From NCBI GenBank assembly GCA_947623455.1, contig OX392532.1, forward strand, positions 45,883,058 through 45,947,057: a stretch of DNA of 64,000 bases. The letters run 5' to 3'. Under the pieces are notes generated by a model. It had not been told where the DNA came from, did not search any database, and saw only the letters and a program-made list of their open reading frames with translations. The DNA comes from Mimachlamys varia (Eukaryota > Mollusca > Bivalvia > Pectinida > Pectinidae). The translations under genes were made by a program, and so were the position numbers. Shown in pieces: positions 1 through 14,354 of this stretch (positions are counted from its first letter, which is position 1; the number at the start of each line of letters is the position of its first letter).

Positions 1-659
1 GTGTAGAGGTCACTTATTGCCTTCACGGTGTAGAGGTCACTTATTGCCTTCACTGGGTATTGGTCACTTATTGCCAACACCGGGTAGTGGTCACTTATTG
101 CCTTCACGGGGTAGTGGTCACTTATTGCCAACACCGGGTAGTGGTCACCTATTGCCTTCATCTTGTATTGGTCACTTATTGCCAAAACCGGGTAGTGGTC
201 ACTTATTGCCTTCACAGGGTAGTGGTCAGTAATTGCCTTCACGGGGTAGAGGTCACTTATTGCCAACACCGGGTAGTGGTCACTTATTGCCCTCATCTTG
301 TATTGGTCACTTATTGCCAACACCGGATAGTGGTCACTTATTGCCTTCACGGGGTAGTGGTCACTTATTGCCTTCACGGTGTAGAGGTCACTTATTGCCT
401 TCACGGTGTAGAGGTCACTTATTGCCTTCACTGGGTATTGGTCACTTATTGCCAACACCGGGTAGTGGTCACTTATTGCCTTCACGGGGTAGTGGTCACT
501 TATTGCCAACACCGGGTAGTGGTCACTTATTGCCTTCATCTTGTATTGGTCACTTATTGCCAACACCGGGTAGTGGTCACTTATTGCCAACACCGGGTAG
601 TGGTCACTTATTGACTTCACCGGGTAGTGGTCACTTATTGCCAACACCGGGTGGTGGTA
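1..659. repeat. 27-bp minisatellite array, cut by left window edge
   Basis: About 24 copies of a 27-bp unit with core GGTCACTTATTGCC followed by a variable half (TTCACGGGG, AACACCGGG, TTCATCTTG). The array is already running at base 1, so its left end is outside the window. A block of 14 units is duplicated: the variant order that starts at 47 (CCTTCACTGG) starts again at 425, an offset of 378 = 14 x 27. Because 27 is a multiple of three, frames on the plus strand stay open through the array; this is not evidence of coding. It ends at GTGGTGGTAG, directly against the next family. Confidence 0.95.
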
Positions 660-3600
660 GCTAGACAGAGCGCTGATGTAGCTAGATAGGGCGCTGATGA
701 AGTTGGATAGGACGCTGATGTAGCTAGATAGGGCGCTGATGAAGTTGGATAGGGCGCTGATGTAGCTGTATAGGGCGCTGATGTAGCTAGATAGGGCGCT
801 GATGTAGCTGGATAGGGCGCTGATATAGCTGGATAGGACGCTGATATAGCTGGATAGGGCGCTGATGTAGCTGGATAAGGCGCTAATGTAGCTGGATAGG
901 GCACTGACATAGCTGGATAGGGCGCTGATGTAGCTAGATAAGGCGCTGATGTAGCTTGATAGGACGCTGATATAGCTGGATAGGGCGCTGACATAACTGG
1001 ATAGGGCGCTGATATAGCTGGATAGGACGCTGATATGGCTCGATAGGGCACTGACATAGCTGGATAGGGCGCTGATGTAGCTAGATAAGGCGCTGATGTA
1101 GCTTGATAGGGCGCTGATATAGCTGGATAAGGCGCTGACATAGCTGGATAGGGCACTGACAGAGCTGGATAGGCGCTGATATAGCTGGATAGGGCGCTGA
1201 CATAGCTGGAAAGGGCGCTGATATAGCTGGATAGGACGCTGGTATAGCTGGATAGGGCGCTGACATAGCTGGATACGGCGCTGATATAGCTGGATAGGCG
1301 CTGATATAGCTGGATAAGGCGCTGATGTAGCTGGATAGGGCGCTGATATAGCTAGATAGGACGCTGATGTAGCTGGATAGGGCGCTGATATAGCTAGATA
1401 GGACGCTGATATAGCTGGATAGGACGCTGATGTAACTGGATAGGGAGCTGATGTAGCTGGATAGAACGCTGATTTTAGCTGGTTAGGGCTCTGACATAGC
1501 TGGATAGGCGCTGATATAGCTGGATAGGGCGCTGACATAGCTTGATAGGGTGCTGATATAGCTTGATAGGACGCTGATATAGCTGAATAGGGCGCTGATG
1601 TAGCTGGATAGGACGCTGATTTTAGCTTGATAGGGCGCTGATGTAGCTGGATAGGGCGCTGATGTAGCTGGATAGGACGCTGATATAGCTGGATAGGGCG
1701 CTGATGTAGCTAGATAAGGCGCTGATGTAGCTTGATAGGGCGCTGATATAGCTTGATAGGGCGCTGATATAGCTGGATAGGGCGCTGACATAGCTGGATA
1801 GGGCGCTGATATAGCTGAATAGGACGCTGATATAGCTGGATAGGGCGCTGATATAGCTGGAAAAGGCGCTAATGTAGCTGGATAGGGCGCTGATATAGCT
1901 GGATAGGCGCTGATATAGCTGGATAGGGCGCTGACATAGCTGGATAGGGCGCTGATATAGCTGGATAGGACGCTGATATAGCTGGATAGGGCGCTGACAT
2001 AGCTGGATACGGCGCTGATATAGCTGGATAGGACGCTGATGTAGCTGGATAGGACGCTGATATAGCTGGATAGGGCGCTGATATAGCTGGATAGGGCGCT
2101 GATATAGCTGGATAGGACGCTGTTGTAACTGGATAGGGAGCTGATATAGCTAGATAGGACGCTGATATAGCTGGATAGGGCGTTGATGTAGCTAGACAGG
2201 ACGCTGATGTAGCTAGATAGGACGCTGATATAGCTGGATAAGGCGCTGATGTAGCTGGATAGGCGCTGATATAGCTGGATAAGGCGCTGATATAGCTGGA
2301 TACGACGCTGATATAGCTAGATAGGACGCTGATGTAGCTGGATAGGACGCTGATATAGCTGGATAGGGCGCTGATGTAGCTGGATAGGGCGCTGATATAG
2401 CTAGATAGGACGCTAATGTAGCTGGATAGGGCGTTGATTTAGCTGGATAGGACGCTGATGTAGCTGGATAGGGCGCTGATGTAGCTGGATAGGACGCTGA
2501 TGTAGCTGGATAGGACGCTGATGTAGCTGGATAGGGCGCTGATATAGCTGTATAGGGCTCTGACATAGCTAGATAGGCGCTGATATAGCTGGATAGGGCA
2601 CTGACATGGCTGGATAGGGTGCTGATATAGCTTGATAGGACGCTGATATAGCTGGATAGGGCGCTGATATAGCAGGATAAGGCGCTGATGTAGCTAGATA
2701 GGCGCTTATATAGCTGGATAGGACGCTGCTATAGCTAGTTAGGACGCTGTTGTAGCTAGATAGGACGCTGATATAGCTGGATAGGGCGCTGATGTAGCTG
2801 GATAGGCGCTGATATAGCTGGATAAGGCGCTGATATAGCTGGATACGACGCTGATATAGCTAGATAGGACGCTGATGTAGCTGGATAGGACGCTGATATA
2901 GCTGGATAGGGCACTGATGCAGCTGGATAGGGCGCTGATATAGCTAGATAGGACGCTGATGTAGCTGGATAGGGAGTTGATTTAGCTAGATAGGACGCTG
3001 ATGTAGCTGGAAAGGGCGTTGATTTAGCTGGATAGGACGCTGATGTAGCTGGATAGGGCGCTGATGTAGCTGGATAGGACGCTGATGTAGATGGATAGGA
3101 CGCTGATGTAGCTGGATAGGGCGCTGATTTAGCTGTATAGGGCTCTGACATAGCTGGATAGGGTGCTGATATAGCTTGATACGACGCTGATATAGCTGGA
3201 TAGGGCGCTGATGTAGCTGGATAGGGCGCTAATGTTACATGTAGCTGGATAGGACGCTGATTTTAGCTGGTTAGGGCGCTGATGTAGCTTGATAGGGTGC
3301 TGATACAGCTAGATAGGACGCTGATGTAGCTGGATAGGGCGCTGATATAGCTAGATAGGACGCTAATGTAGCTGGATAGGACGCTGATATAGCTAGATAA
3401 GGCGCTGATGTAGCTTGATAGGGCGCTGATATAGCTAGATAGGGCGCTGATGTAGCTGGATAGGGCGCTGATGTAGCTGGATAGGGCGCTAATATAGCTA
3501 GATAGGACGCTGATTTTAGCTGGTTAGGGCTCTGACATAGCTGGATAGGCGCTGATATAGCTGGATAGGCGCTGATATAGCTAGATAGGACGCTGATTTT

Positions 3601-5231
3601 AGCTGGTTAGGGCTCTGATGTTAGCTGGATAGGCGCTGATATAGCTAGATAGGACGCTGATTTTAGCTGGTTAAGGCTCTGATGTTAGCTGGATAGGCGC
3701 TGATATAGATGGATAGGCGCTGATATAGCTAGATAGGACGCTGATTTTAGCTGGTTAAGGCTCTGATGTTAGCTGGATAGGCGCTGATATAGCTGGATAG
3801 GCGCTGATATAGCTAGATAGGACGCTGATTTTAGCTGGTTAGGGCTCTGATGTTAGCTGGATAGGCGCTGATATAGCTGGATAGGCGCTGATATAGCTAG
3901 ATAGGACGCTGATTTTAGCTGGTTAAGGCTCTGATGTTAGCTGGATAGGCGCTGATATAGCTGGATAGGCGCTGATATAGCTGGATAGGCGCTGATATAG
4001 CTAGATAGGACGCTGATTTTAGCTGGTTAGGGCTCTGATGTTAGCTGGATAGGACGCTGATTTTAGCTGGTTAGGGCTCTGATATAGCTGGATAGGCGCT
4101 GATATAGCTGGATAGCGTGTTGATGTAGCTAGATAGGACGCTGATTTTAGCTGGTTAGGGCTCTGATGTTAGCTGGATAGGCGCTGATATAGCTGGATAG
4201 GCGCTGATATAGCTAGATAGGACGCTGATTTTAGCTGGTTAGGGCTCTGATGTTAGCTGGATAGGCACTGATATAGCTGGATAGGCGCTGATATAGCTAG
4301 ATAGGACGCTGATTTTAGCTGGTTAAGGCTCTGATGTTAGCTGGATAGGCGCTGATATAGCTGGATAGGCGCTGATATAGCTGGATAGGCGCTGATATAG
4401 CTAGATAGGACGCTGATTTTAGCTGGTTAGGGCTCTGATGTTAGCTGGATAGGACGCTGATTTTAGCTGGTTAGGGCTCTGATATAGCTGGATAGGCGCT
4501 GATATAGCTGGATAGGCGCTGATATAGCTAGATAGGACGCTGATTTTAGCTGGTTAGGGCTCTGATGTTAGCTGGATAGGACGCTGATTTTAGCTTGTTA
4601 GGGCTCTGACATAGCTGGATAGGCGCTGATATAGCTAGATAGGACGCTGATTTTAGCTGGTTAGGGCTCTGATGTTAGCTGGATAGGACGCTGATTTTAG
4701 CTGGTTAGGGCTCTGATATAGCTGGATAGGCGCTGATATAGCTAGATAGGACGCTGATTTTAGCTGGTTAGGGCTCTGATGTTAGCTGGATAGGACGCTG
4801 ATTTTAGCTGGTTAGGGCTCTGATATAGCTGGATAGGCGCTGATATAGCTAGATAGGACGCTGATTTTAGCTGGTTAAGGCTCTGATATAGCTGGATAGG
4901 ACGCTGATTTTAGCTGGTTAAGGCTCTGATATAGCTAGATAGGACGCTGATTTTAGCTGGTTAAGGCTCTGATATAGCTGGATAGGACGCTGATTTTAGC
5001 TGGTTAAGGCTCTGATATAGCTAGATAGGACGCTGATTTTAGCTGGTTAAGGCTCTGATGTTAGCTGGATAGGGCTCTGATGTTAGCTGGTTAAGGCGCT
5101 GATATAGCTAGATAGGACGCTGATTTTAGCTGGTTAAGGCTCTGATGTTAGCTGGTTAAGGCGCTGATGTTAGCTGGTTAAGGCTCTGATTTTAGCTGGT
5201 TAGGGCTCTGATGTTAGCTGGATAGGGCGCT
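660..5231. repeat. 21-bp minisatellite array (20/21-bp units)
   Basis: About 218 copies of a 21-bp unit with core GCTGATATAGCTGGATAGG. Common variants are ATGTAGCT or ACATAGCT in place of ATATAGCT, AGATAG for GGATAG, and GGACGCT for GGGCGCT; a one-base-shorter GGATAGGCGCT form makes 20-bp units. The left two thirds are a disordered mix of variants. From about 3490 rightwards the array turns into an ordered higher-order pattern (listed separately). It ends at GGATAGGGCGCTATATG. Confidence 0.95.
3490..5231. repeat. Higher-order trimer/tetramer domain of the 21-bp array
   Basis: Within this part variants follow a fixed order: a GATATAGCTAGATAGGAC unit, then GATTTTAGCTGGTTAGGGCTC, then GATGTTAGCTGGATAGGC, with zero to three plain GATATAGCTGGATAGGC units added. 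The composite repeats roughly every 62 or 83 bases, three or four basic units. Near the right end (about 4860-5220) the GGTTAAGGCTC variant takes over. The order implies amplification of multi-unit blocks, not independent mutation of single units. Confidence 0.85.
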
Positions 5232-6296
5232 ATATGAAATGTGGTAGATGTGTGTATTATTATATTTATTAAAAAATAAACTTTCTCTGTAGGACACAGC
5301 TTTCCACACCAAGAAACACTTCTGCCGACATTTTATATCGGGAGGTTAGAGCCTGGGCAGTTCTAGAGTATGTCTCTGCCTTCCTGAAGTGCTCAGTGAT
5401 TTTCCTATTAGAGTGGTGGGAATACACAATACGGTATAGTGTCTGTTTCGGTATCCATGCTGAGATTTGACAGATATTGTCAAGATTTCAAGATACTGTT
5501 GAGGTATGACGAACATGTTTTCAGCGGTCTCGTGTCAAAATGAACATCAAGACTCCGAGACCAACACATCTTTGTTAACGAAGTTCCTTTCAAAAACATT
5601 TTTAAAATTACATGTTTTCACTAATAGAGACATAAATTACATTTAAACACTGCTCTTCTTCTACTTAACCTGTCTATGTAAAAGGGCGTGCGGGGCCGAC
5701 TGCAGTACAGCCGATGTTAGCCTCCATTCTCAGGCCTCTCCGGATATCTATTAACGAAATGATCAGCGAACAGTTCGTGTGTCAACCAGCAATCAATGAT
5801 TCTCCACCCTGACGGTGGAATTTCATTTTCCGTTTATCTCCATGACATCTCGTGAAAGTAACGATGATTGCATTCGAATGCCTATATTTTGCATTAGTCG
5901 CTATCCGACTCAATCCGGTATATATATTAATAGCTGAAATGAGCAATGACAGAAAGGAGAACGCGCCAAGTCATCAACGAAATTAAACGCAATTCATAAG
6001 GACAAATATGAAATTGTCAGAATTGAAAATATGAGTATGAGGAAGATGATGGTCGCGAGATGTGACAGAGACTAATGTATCTCCCCAGTCTGACTTTAAA
6101 GCAGGACCGTTTATCGGGTGTCTGATGGATGTTATAACGAAAACAACAGGCCGATTGAAGGAGCGTGAAATTGTCGTGCATTCCCAGGGGATAAGTGGAT
6201 TAATCGCCTTCACCATGGCGAGACAGGGTCACGACCATTGTTCGGCCTAACACAAGTCGGCAACCTCTGGAAACGTGCTGTCATTTTATACGTATA
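5232..6296. other. Unique spacer; weak candidate exon at its left end
   Basis: About 1.06 kb without tandem structure between two arrays. A polypyrimidine tract ending CTTTCTCTGTAG at about 5281-5292 looks like a 3' splice site, and GGGAG|GTTAG about 50 bases later could be a donor, bracketing DTAFHTKKHFCRHFISG in one frame; another frame stays open longer without an ATG. I recognise neither. A small hairpin pairs GGTCTCG (5526-5532) with CGAGACC (5556-5562). Opposed open frames of 60-80 codons near 5983-6250 have no family features. No confident gene here. Confidence 0.4.
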
Positions 6297-6629
6297 GCAC
6301 AAACATACACAAATATAAATATATCTCAACTACACAACACACAAATATAAACAATATCACTATTACACAATACACAAATATAAATATATCTCTACTACAC
6401 AACCCACAAATATAAACAATATCACTACTACACAATACACAAATATAAATATATCTCTACTACACAACACACAAATATAAACAATATCACTACTACACAA
6501 TACACAAATATAAACAATATCACTTCTACACAACACAAATATAAACAATATCACTTCTACACAACACAAATATAAACAATATCACTACTACACACAAATA
6601 TAAACAATATCACTACTACACAACACACA

Positions 6630-9600
6630 AATATAAACAATATCACTACTACACAACACACAAATATATACAATATCACTACTACACAACACACAAATAT
6701 ATACAATATCACTTCTACACAACACAAATATAAACAATATCACTTCTACACAACACAAATATAAACAATATCACTACTACACACAAATATAAACAATATC
6801 ACTACTACACAACACACAAATATAAACAATATCACTACTACACAACACACAAATATATACAATATCACTTCAACACAATGCACAAATATAAACAATATCA
6901 CTACTACACACAAATATAAACAATATCACTACTACACACAAATATATACAATATCACTACTGCACACAAATATAAACAATATCACTACTACACACAAATA
7001 TAAACAATATCACTACTACACACAAATATAAACAATATCACTACTACACACAAATATAAACAGTATCACTACTACACACAAATATAAACAATATCACTAC
7101 TACACACAAATATAAACAGTATCACTACTACACACAAATATAAACAGTATCACTACTACACACAAATATAAACAGTATCACTACTACACACAAATATACA
7201 CAATATCACTACTACACAATACACAAATATAAACAATATCACTACTACACACAAATATAAACAATATCACTACTACACACAAATATAAACAATATCACTA
7301 CTACACACAAATATAAACAATATCAACACTAAACAATACACAAATATAAACAATATCACTACTACACACAAATACAAACAATATCACTTCTACACACAAA
7401 TATAAAAAATATCACTTCAACAGACAAATATAAACAATATCACTACTACACACAAATATAAACAATATCACTACTACACACAAATACAAACAATATCACT
7501 TCTACACACAAATATAAAAAATATCACTTCAACAGACAAATATAAACAATATCACTACTACACACAAATATAAACAATATCACTACTACACACAAATATA
7601 AACAATATCACTACTACACAATGCACAAATATAAACAATATCACTACTACAGACAAATATAAACAATATCACTTCTACACAACACAAATATAAACAATAT
7701 CACTACTACACAATGCACAAATATAAACAATATCACTACTACACACAAATATAAACAATATCACTACTACACAATGCACAAATATAAACAATATCACTAC
7801 TACACACAAATATAAACAATATCACTACTGCACACAAATATAAACAATATCACTACTACAGACAACTATAAACAATATCACTATTACACACAACTATAAA
7901 CAATATCACTACTACAGACAAATATAAACAATATCACTTCTACACAACACAAATATAAACAATATCACTACTACACAATGCACAAATATAAACAATATCA
8001 CTACTACACACAAATATAAACAATATCACTTCTACACACAAATATATACAAAATCACTACTACACACAAATATAAACAATATCACTACTACACAAAGCAC
8101 AAATATAAACAATATCACTTCTACATAATGCATAAATATAAACAATATCACTACTACACCGAATATAAACAATATCACTACTACAGACAACTATAAACAA
8201 TATCACTTCTACACAACACAAATATAAACAATATCACTTCTACACAACACACAAATATAAACAATATCACTATTACACACAAATATATAAATTATCACTA
8301 CTACACAACACAAATATAAACAATATCACTTCTACACAACCCAAATATAAACAATATCACTACTACACAACACAAATATAAACAATATCACTACTACAGA
8401 CAAATATAAACAATATCACTACTACACACATATATAAACAATATCACTACTACACACAAATATAAACAATATCACTACTACACAATACACAAATATAAAC
8501 AATATCACTACTACAAAATACACAAATATAAACAATATAACTACTACACACAAATATAAACAATATCACTACTACACAACTCACAAATATAAACAATATC
8601 ACTACTACACACAAATATAAACAATATCACTACTACACAACTCACAAATATAAACAATATCACTACTACACAACACACAAATATAAACAATATCACTACT
8701 ACACAATACACAAATATAAACAATATCACTACTACACACAAATATAAACAATATCACTACTACACAACTCACAAATATAAACAATATCACTTCTACACAA
8801 CACACAAATATAAACAATATCACTACTACACAAAAACATAAACAATATCACTACTACACACAAATATAAACAATATCACTACTACACAATAATATAAACA
8901 ATATCACTACTACACACAAATATATACAATATCACTACTACACAACACACAAATATAAACAATATCACTACTACAGACAAATATAAACAATATCACTTCT
9001 ACACAACATACAAATATAAACAATATCACTACTACACAATACACAAATATAAACAATATCACTACTACACAATACACAAATATATACAATATCACTACTA
9101 CACAACACACAAATATATACAATATCACTGCTACAGACAAATATAAACAATATCACTACTACACACAAATATAAACAATATCACTTCTACACTCAAATAT
9201 AAACAATATATGTACAACACACATATAAATAATATCGGTACTGCACACATATAAATAATATCACTTCTACACAACACACAAATATAAACAATATCACTAT
9301 TACACACAAATATATAAATTATCACTACTACACAACACAAATATAAACAATATCACTTCTACACAACCCAAATATAAACAATATCACTACTACACAACAC
9401 AAATATAAACAATATCACTACTACAGACAAATATAAACAATATCACTACTACACACATATATAAACAATATCACTACTACACACAAATATAAACAATATC
9501 ACTACTACACAATACACAAATATAAACAATATCACTACTACACAATACACAAATATAAACAATATCACTACCACAAAATACACAAATATAAACAATATAA

Positions 9601-11660
9601 CTACTACACACAAATATAAACAATATCACTACTACACAACTCACAAATATAAACAATATCACTACTACACACAAATATAAACAATATCACTACTACACAA
9701 CTCACAAATATAAACAATATCACTACTACACAACACACAAATATAAACAATATCACTACTACACAATACACAAATATAAACAATATCACTACTACACACA
9801 AATATAAACAATATCACTACTACACAACTCACAAATATAAACAATATCACTTCTACACAACACACAAATATAAACAATATCACTACTACACAAAAACATA
9901 AACAATATCACTACTACACACAAATATAAACAATATCACTACTACACAATAATATAAACAATATCACTACTACACACAAATATATACAATATCACTACTA
10001 CACAACACACAAATATAAACAATATCACTACTACAGACAAATATAAACAATATCACTTCTACACAACATACAAATATAAACAATATCACTACTACACAAT
10101 ACACAAATATAAACAATATCACTACTACACAATACACAAATATATACAATATCACTACTACACAACACACAAATATATACAATATCACTGCTACAGACAA
10201 ATATAAACAATATCACTACTACACACAAATATAAACAATATCACTTCTACACTCAAATATAAACAATATATGTACAACACACATATAAATAATATCGGTA
10301 CTGCACACATATAAATAATATCACTTCTACACAACACACAAATATAAACAATATCACTATTACACACAAATATATAAATTATCACTACTACACAACACAA
10401 ATATAAACAATATCACTTCTACACAACCCAAATATAAACAATATCACTACTACACAACACAAATATAAACAATATCACTACTACAGACAAATATAAACAA
10501 TATCACTACTACACACATATATAAACAATATCACTACTACACACAAATATAAACAATATCACTACTACACAATACACAAATATAAACAATATCACTACTA
10601 CACAATACACAAATATAAACAATATCACTACTACAAAATACACAAATATAAACAATATAACTACTACACACAAATATAAACAATATCACTACTACACAAC
10701 TCACAAATATAAACAATATCACTACTACACACAAATATAAACAATATCACTACTACACAACTCACAAATATAAACAATATCACTACTACACAACACACAA
10801 ATATAAACAATATCACTACTACACAACACACAAATATATACAATATCACTACTACACAACACACAAATATATACAATATCACTTCTACACAACACAAATA
10901 TAAACAATATCACTTCTACACAACACAAATATAAACAATATCACTACTACACACAAATATAAACAATATCACTACTACACAACACACAAATATAAACAAT
11001 ATCACTACTACACAACACACAAATATATACAATATCACTTCTACACAATGCACAAATATAAACAATATCACTACTACACACAAATATAAACAATATCACT
11101 ACTACACACAAATATATACAATATCACTACTGCACACAAATATAAACAATATCACTACTACACACAAATATAAACAATATCACTACTACACACAAATATA
11201 AACAATATCACTACTACACACAAATATAAACAGTATCACTACTACACACAAATATAAACAATATCACTACTACACACAAATATAAACAGTATCACTACTA
11301 CACACAAATATAAACAGTATCACTACTACACACAAATATAAACAGTATCACTACTACACACAAATATACACAATATCACTACTACACAATACACAAATAT
11401 AAACAATATCACTACTACACACAAATATAAACAATATCACTACTACACACAAATATAAACAATATCACTACTACACACAAATATAAACAATATCAACACT
11501 AAACAATACACAAATATAAACAATATCACTACTACACACAAATACAAACAATATCACTTCTACACACAAATATAAAAAATATCACTTCAACAGACAAATA
11601 TAAACAATATCACTACTACACACAAATATAAACAATATCACTACTACACACAAATATAAA
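6630..11660. repeat. Duplicated ~0.85-kb block, offset 4170 bp, inside the AT-rich array
   Basis: About 6630-7490 is repeated at about 10800-11660. Markers matching at exactly 4170 bases: the AAATATATACAATATC pair (6661/10831), CACAATGCACAAAT (6873/11043), and the aberrant unit TATCAACACTAAACAATAC (7321/11491). The left copy carries an extra local duplication (the AAATATAAAAAATATC unit occurs twice, near 7390 and 7510) that the right copy has once at this place. The 1060-bp block set lies between the two copies. Confidence 0.85.
8270..10810. repeat. 1060-bp higher-order tandem block, about 2.4 copies
   Basis: The same sequence of rare variants recurs at a fixed offset. The unit with CTACAAAATAC at about 8511 reappears at about 9571 (as CCACAAAATAC) and 10631, both 1060 bases apart. 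The irregular stretch with AACAATATATGTAC and AATAATATCGGTACTGC at about 9203-9240 reappears at about 10263-10300. To the left of 8511 the first pair is offset by 1027, because the first copy lacks one 33-bp unit. The third copy ends near 10810. Copies differ by only a few substitutions. Confidence 0.9.
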
Positions 11661-12388
11661 CAATATCACTACTACACAATGCACAAATATAAACAATATC
11701 ACTACTACACACAAATATAAACAATATCACTACTACAGACAAATATAAACAATATCACTACTACACAATGCACAAATATAAACAATATCACTACTGCACA
11801 CAAATATAAACAATATCACTACTACAGACAAATATAAACAATATCACTACTACACACAAATATAAAAAATATCACTTCAACAGACAAATATAAACAATAT
11901 CACTACTACACACAAATATAAACAATATCACTATTACACACAACTATAAACAATATCACTACTACACAATGCACAAATATAAACAATATCACTACTGCAC
12001 ACAAATATAAACAATATCACTACTACAGACAAATATAAACAATATCACTACTACACAATGCACAAATATAAACAATATCACTACTGCACACAAATATAAA
12101 CAATATCACTACTACACACAAATATAAACAATATCACTACTACAGACAAATATAAACAATATCACTACTACACAATGCACAAATATAAACAATATCACTA
12201 CTGCACACAAATATAAACAATATCACTACTACACACAAATATAAACAATATCACTACTACAGACAAATATAAACAATATCACTACTACACAATGCACAAA
12301 TATAAACAATATCACTACTACACACAAATATAAACAATATCACTATTACACACAACTATAAACAATATCGCTACTACACAAAACACAA

Positions 12389-12640
12389 ATGAGGAGAAAT
12401 CGTAGAAATATTTTATCAAAACCAGCGTGGTAGTTTGATAGTGTTTTCTATTTTGTGAAATTTCTACTCGTACTAATATCATATAAATACTGATTATGTA
12501 TTGCATTGATGCCTATCATCATTGTTGTCATATCCTTGTAAATGTATGATGGCAGAAGGCTATGATATAATAACTTGTGCCTAATCCCTTGCTCAATGTT
12601 TATTGGCAAAAAATATGTTTAAAGTCGTGTATCGATGGAG
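12389..12640. other. Unique AT-rich spacer
   Basis: About 250 bases between the array edge and an old repeat element. I see no gene, splice pattern or secondary structure worth calling. Confidence 0.5.
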
Positions 12641-13424
12641 TTCATTAATTTGAACAAACGTGCAACCCCATCAACCGAACACGCTACTGACTAAACATTA
12701 TCATCCCGATGTTGTTAGTTTCTCAGAAGCTGTGCTTAAACTGTTTCAAATATTTTGGACCCAGTGACTACGAATATTCAATGGAGCAAACTTAGGTAGA
12801 CCTTCGTCCAACAATGCTTCGTGCCCAAAATCAGTAACCTTTAAGAAGTCATTTGAAGATTTCTAACAAATTTGACTCCTGTGACATTAAATATATGTGA
12901 AGTCCTTCAAATGAACAAACTTTGAAGCCTTCGTCACAGCATGCTACAGACCCAACATCAGTGCTATGGGCCTTTTGATAATTAAAAAGAAGTTTATTGA
13001 ATTTTTTACGAAATTTGGCTCTTGTGATCATAAAAGTGAATGTATATAAACAACTTGGTAGTCCTTCATCCCAGCGTGCTACTGGCCCCAAATCGTCATC
13101 TGATGCATCTTCATTTCCAAGAAAAACCCATTTGACTTCTTTGACTTTGGAGGGGGTCAAGGTCTTTCATTTGAACCCACTTGGTAACCCTTCATCACAC
13201 CATGTATCAAACTCAGTTTATTATATTTACCCTGGCCATTTTGATTATTGCGGAAGACAAATAAGTCTTTTGATGATTTTAAACACTTTTGACCCCTGTG
13301 ACCTTGAAATATGCTTACGTTTGATCAACATTAGTAGCCCCTCATTCCAGCATGCTACTGGTCAAACATCATCACCCAAGGTGTTTTGGTAAATGTTGAC
13401 GTCTTTTTTCATTTCAACAAATTT
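12641..13424. repeat. Old dispersed element made of ~130-bp degenerate repeats
   Basis: Six diverged copies of a unit that reads roughly GAACAAACTTGGTAG-CCTTCATCCCAGCATGCTACTG-...-TTTGACCCCTGTGACCTTGAAA. Copies start near 12650, 12781, 12911, 13043, 13169 and 13323, with spacings of 131, 130, 132, 126 and 154. Divergence between copies is far above that in the minisatellites, so the element is older. I recall similar repeats in mollusc genomes, but that is memory, not a search. The last copy is broken at AACAAATTTT (about 13424), where the unit should continue GACCCC; LINE sequence starts there instead. Confidence 0.75.
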
Positions 13425-13742
13425 TATTGACATATAGATGTTAAGTTGTCAAAGGGATTGGGCAACAGGCACATCCTATGTAAGCCCTCTCCATATAAAC
13501 AATACACTGGTGGCAAAATTGTATACGGAAATATATATATTAATAAATTAAGTATGTCATAAAATAACCAATTAATTAAACAGTCAATGGATCTAATAGT
13601 TTTTGAATGATAATTATGTAAATATTTACTGATATTTACTAACATATATACAGCAGCTCTGTTATATCTATTGGTTATGGAAATATAATCTTATAAATTT
13701 AGGCTGATTAATTATTCATTATGAGATCAATATAATTCTGGA

Positions 13743-13818
13743 CCAGCCAGAAGACACAGAGTGTAGGCCGCACTGTCCATGGTTTCACTTAGACCTACTA
13801 CATCTGGTCTCTGGCTGG
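13743..13818. other. Imperfect hairpin in the LINE 3' tail
   Basis: CCAGCCAGA (13743-13751) pairs perfectly with TCTGGCTGG (13810-13818), and an inner GTAGG (13763-13767) pairs with CCTAC (13794-13798). A stem-loop in a LINE 3' tail could serve reverse-transcriptase recognition, as described for some LINE families, but here that is inference only. Confidence 0.5.
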
Positions 13819-14354
13819 CAGATAAAAAATTAACTATAAATATACCAAGACATAATTAGGAAGAATTTCATTTAAGACTTTCCATTAAATATAAAATAAC
13901 ATTATAATTGGTGTGAGCTGTATAAGAATAGATAAAGCACAACCTGTTCAAACCAAAAGTCAGTGGGATCAAATACTATGACCAGTCCATACAGGAGTCT
14001 GGACTGCCAAGGCAGACTAAGGTTAAATTAAGGAAGAAATGCCCGGATTAGATTATAAGGCCACTACATATAGGTTTTCATATTGTAAAAGTTTCGGTTT
14101 AGACAGGTTATACTGTAACATAAGGATTGGAACTCAAGACCAACATCCAAATATGTAAGATAACTTTTAAGTATGATTATGGGCAGATGTTGAGAATGTT
14201 TTGACATAAATAGGGGAAGAAAAATAACTAAATAGATTACAGCTTAAATTCTGGAAATCTTCTAGTGCTTTTGATGTGTGCAAGAATATGTCTGAATATT
14301 GAGATGTTTATTTCATTGTCACACAGAATGCAACCATATAAAAGTACTGATAAA

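Larger units (their letters stand above)
6297..12388. repeat. AT-rich 28/31/33-bp minisatellite array
   Basis: About 200 copies of an A/T-rich unit with core AAATATAAACAATATCACT followed by ACTACACAC. Unit length is 28, 31 or 33 bp depending on a CAACA, CAATA or CA insertion in the linker. Recurrent variants are AAATATATACAATATC, AACAGTATC, TTCTACAC and ACTACAGAC. Both edges are degenerate (AAATATATCTC at the left, CACAAATGAGG at the right). Internal kilobase-scale duplications are listed separately. Confidence 0.95.
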
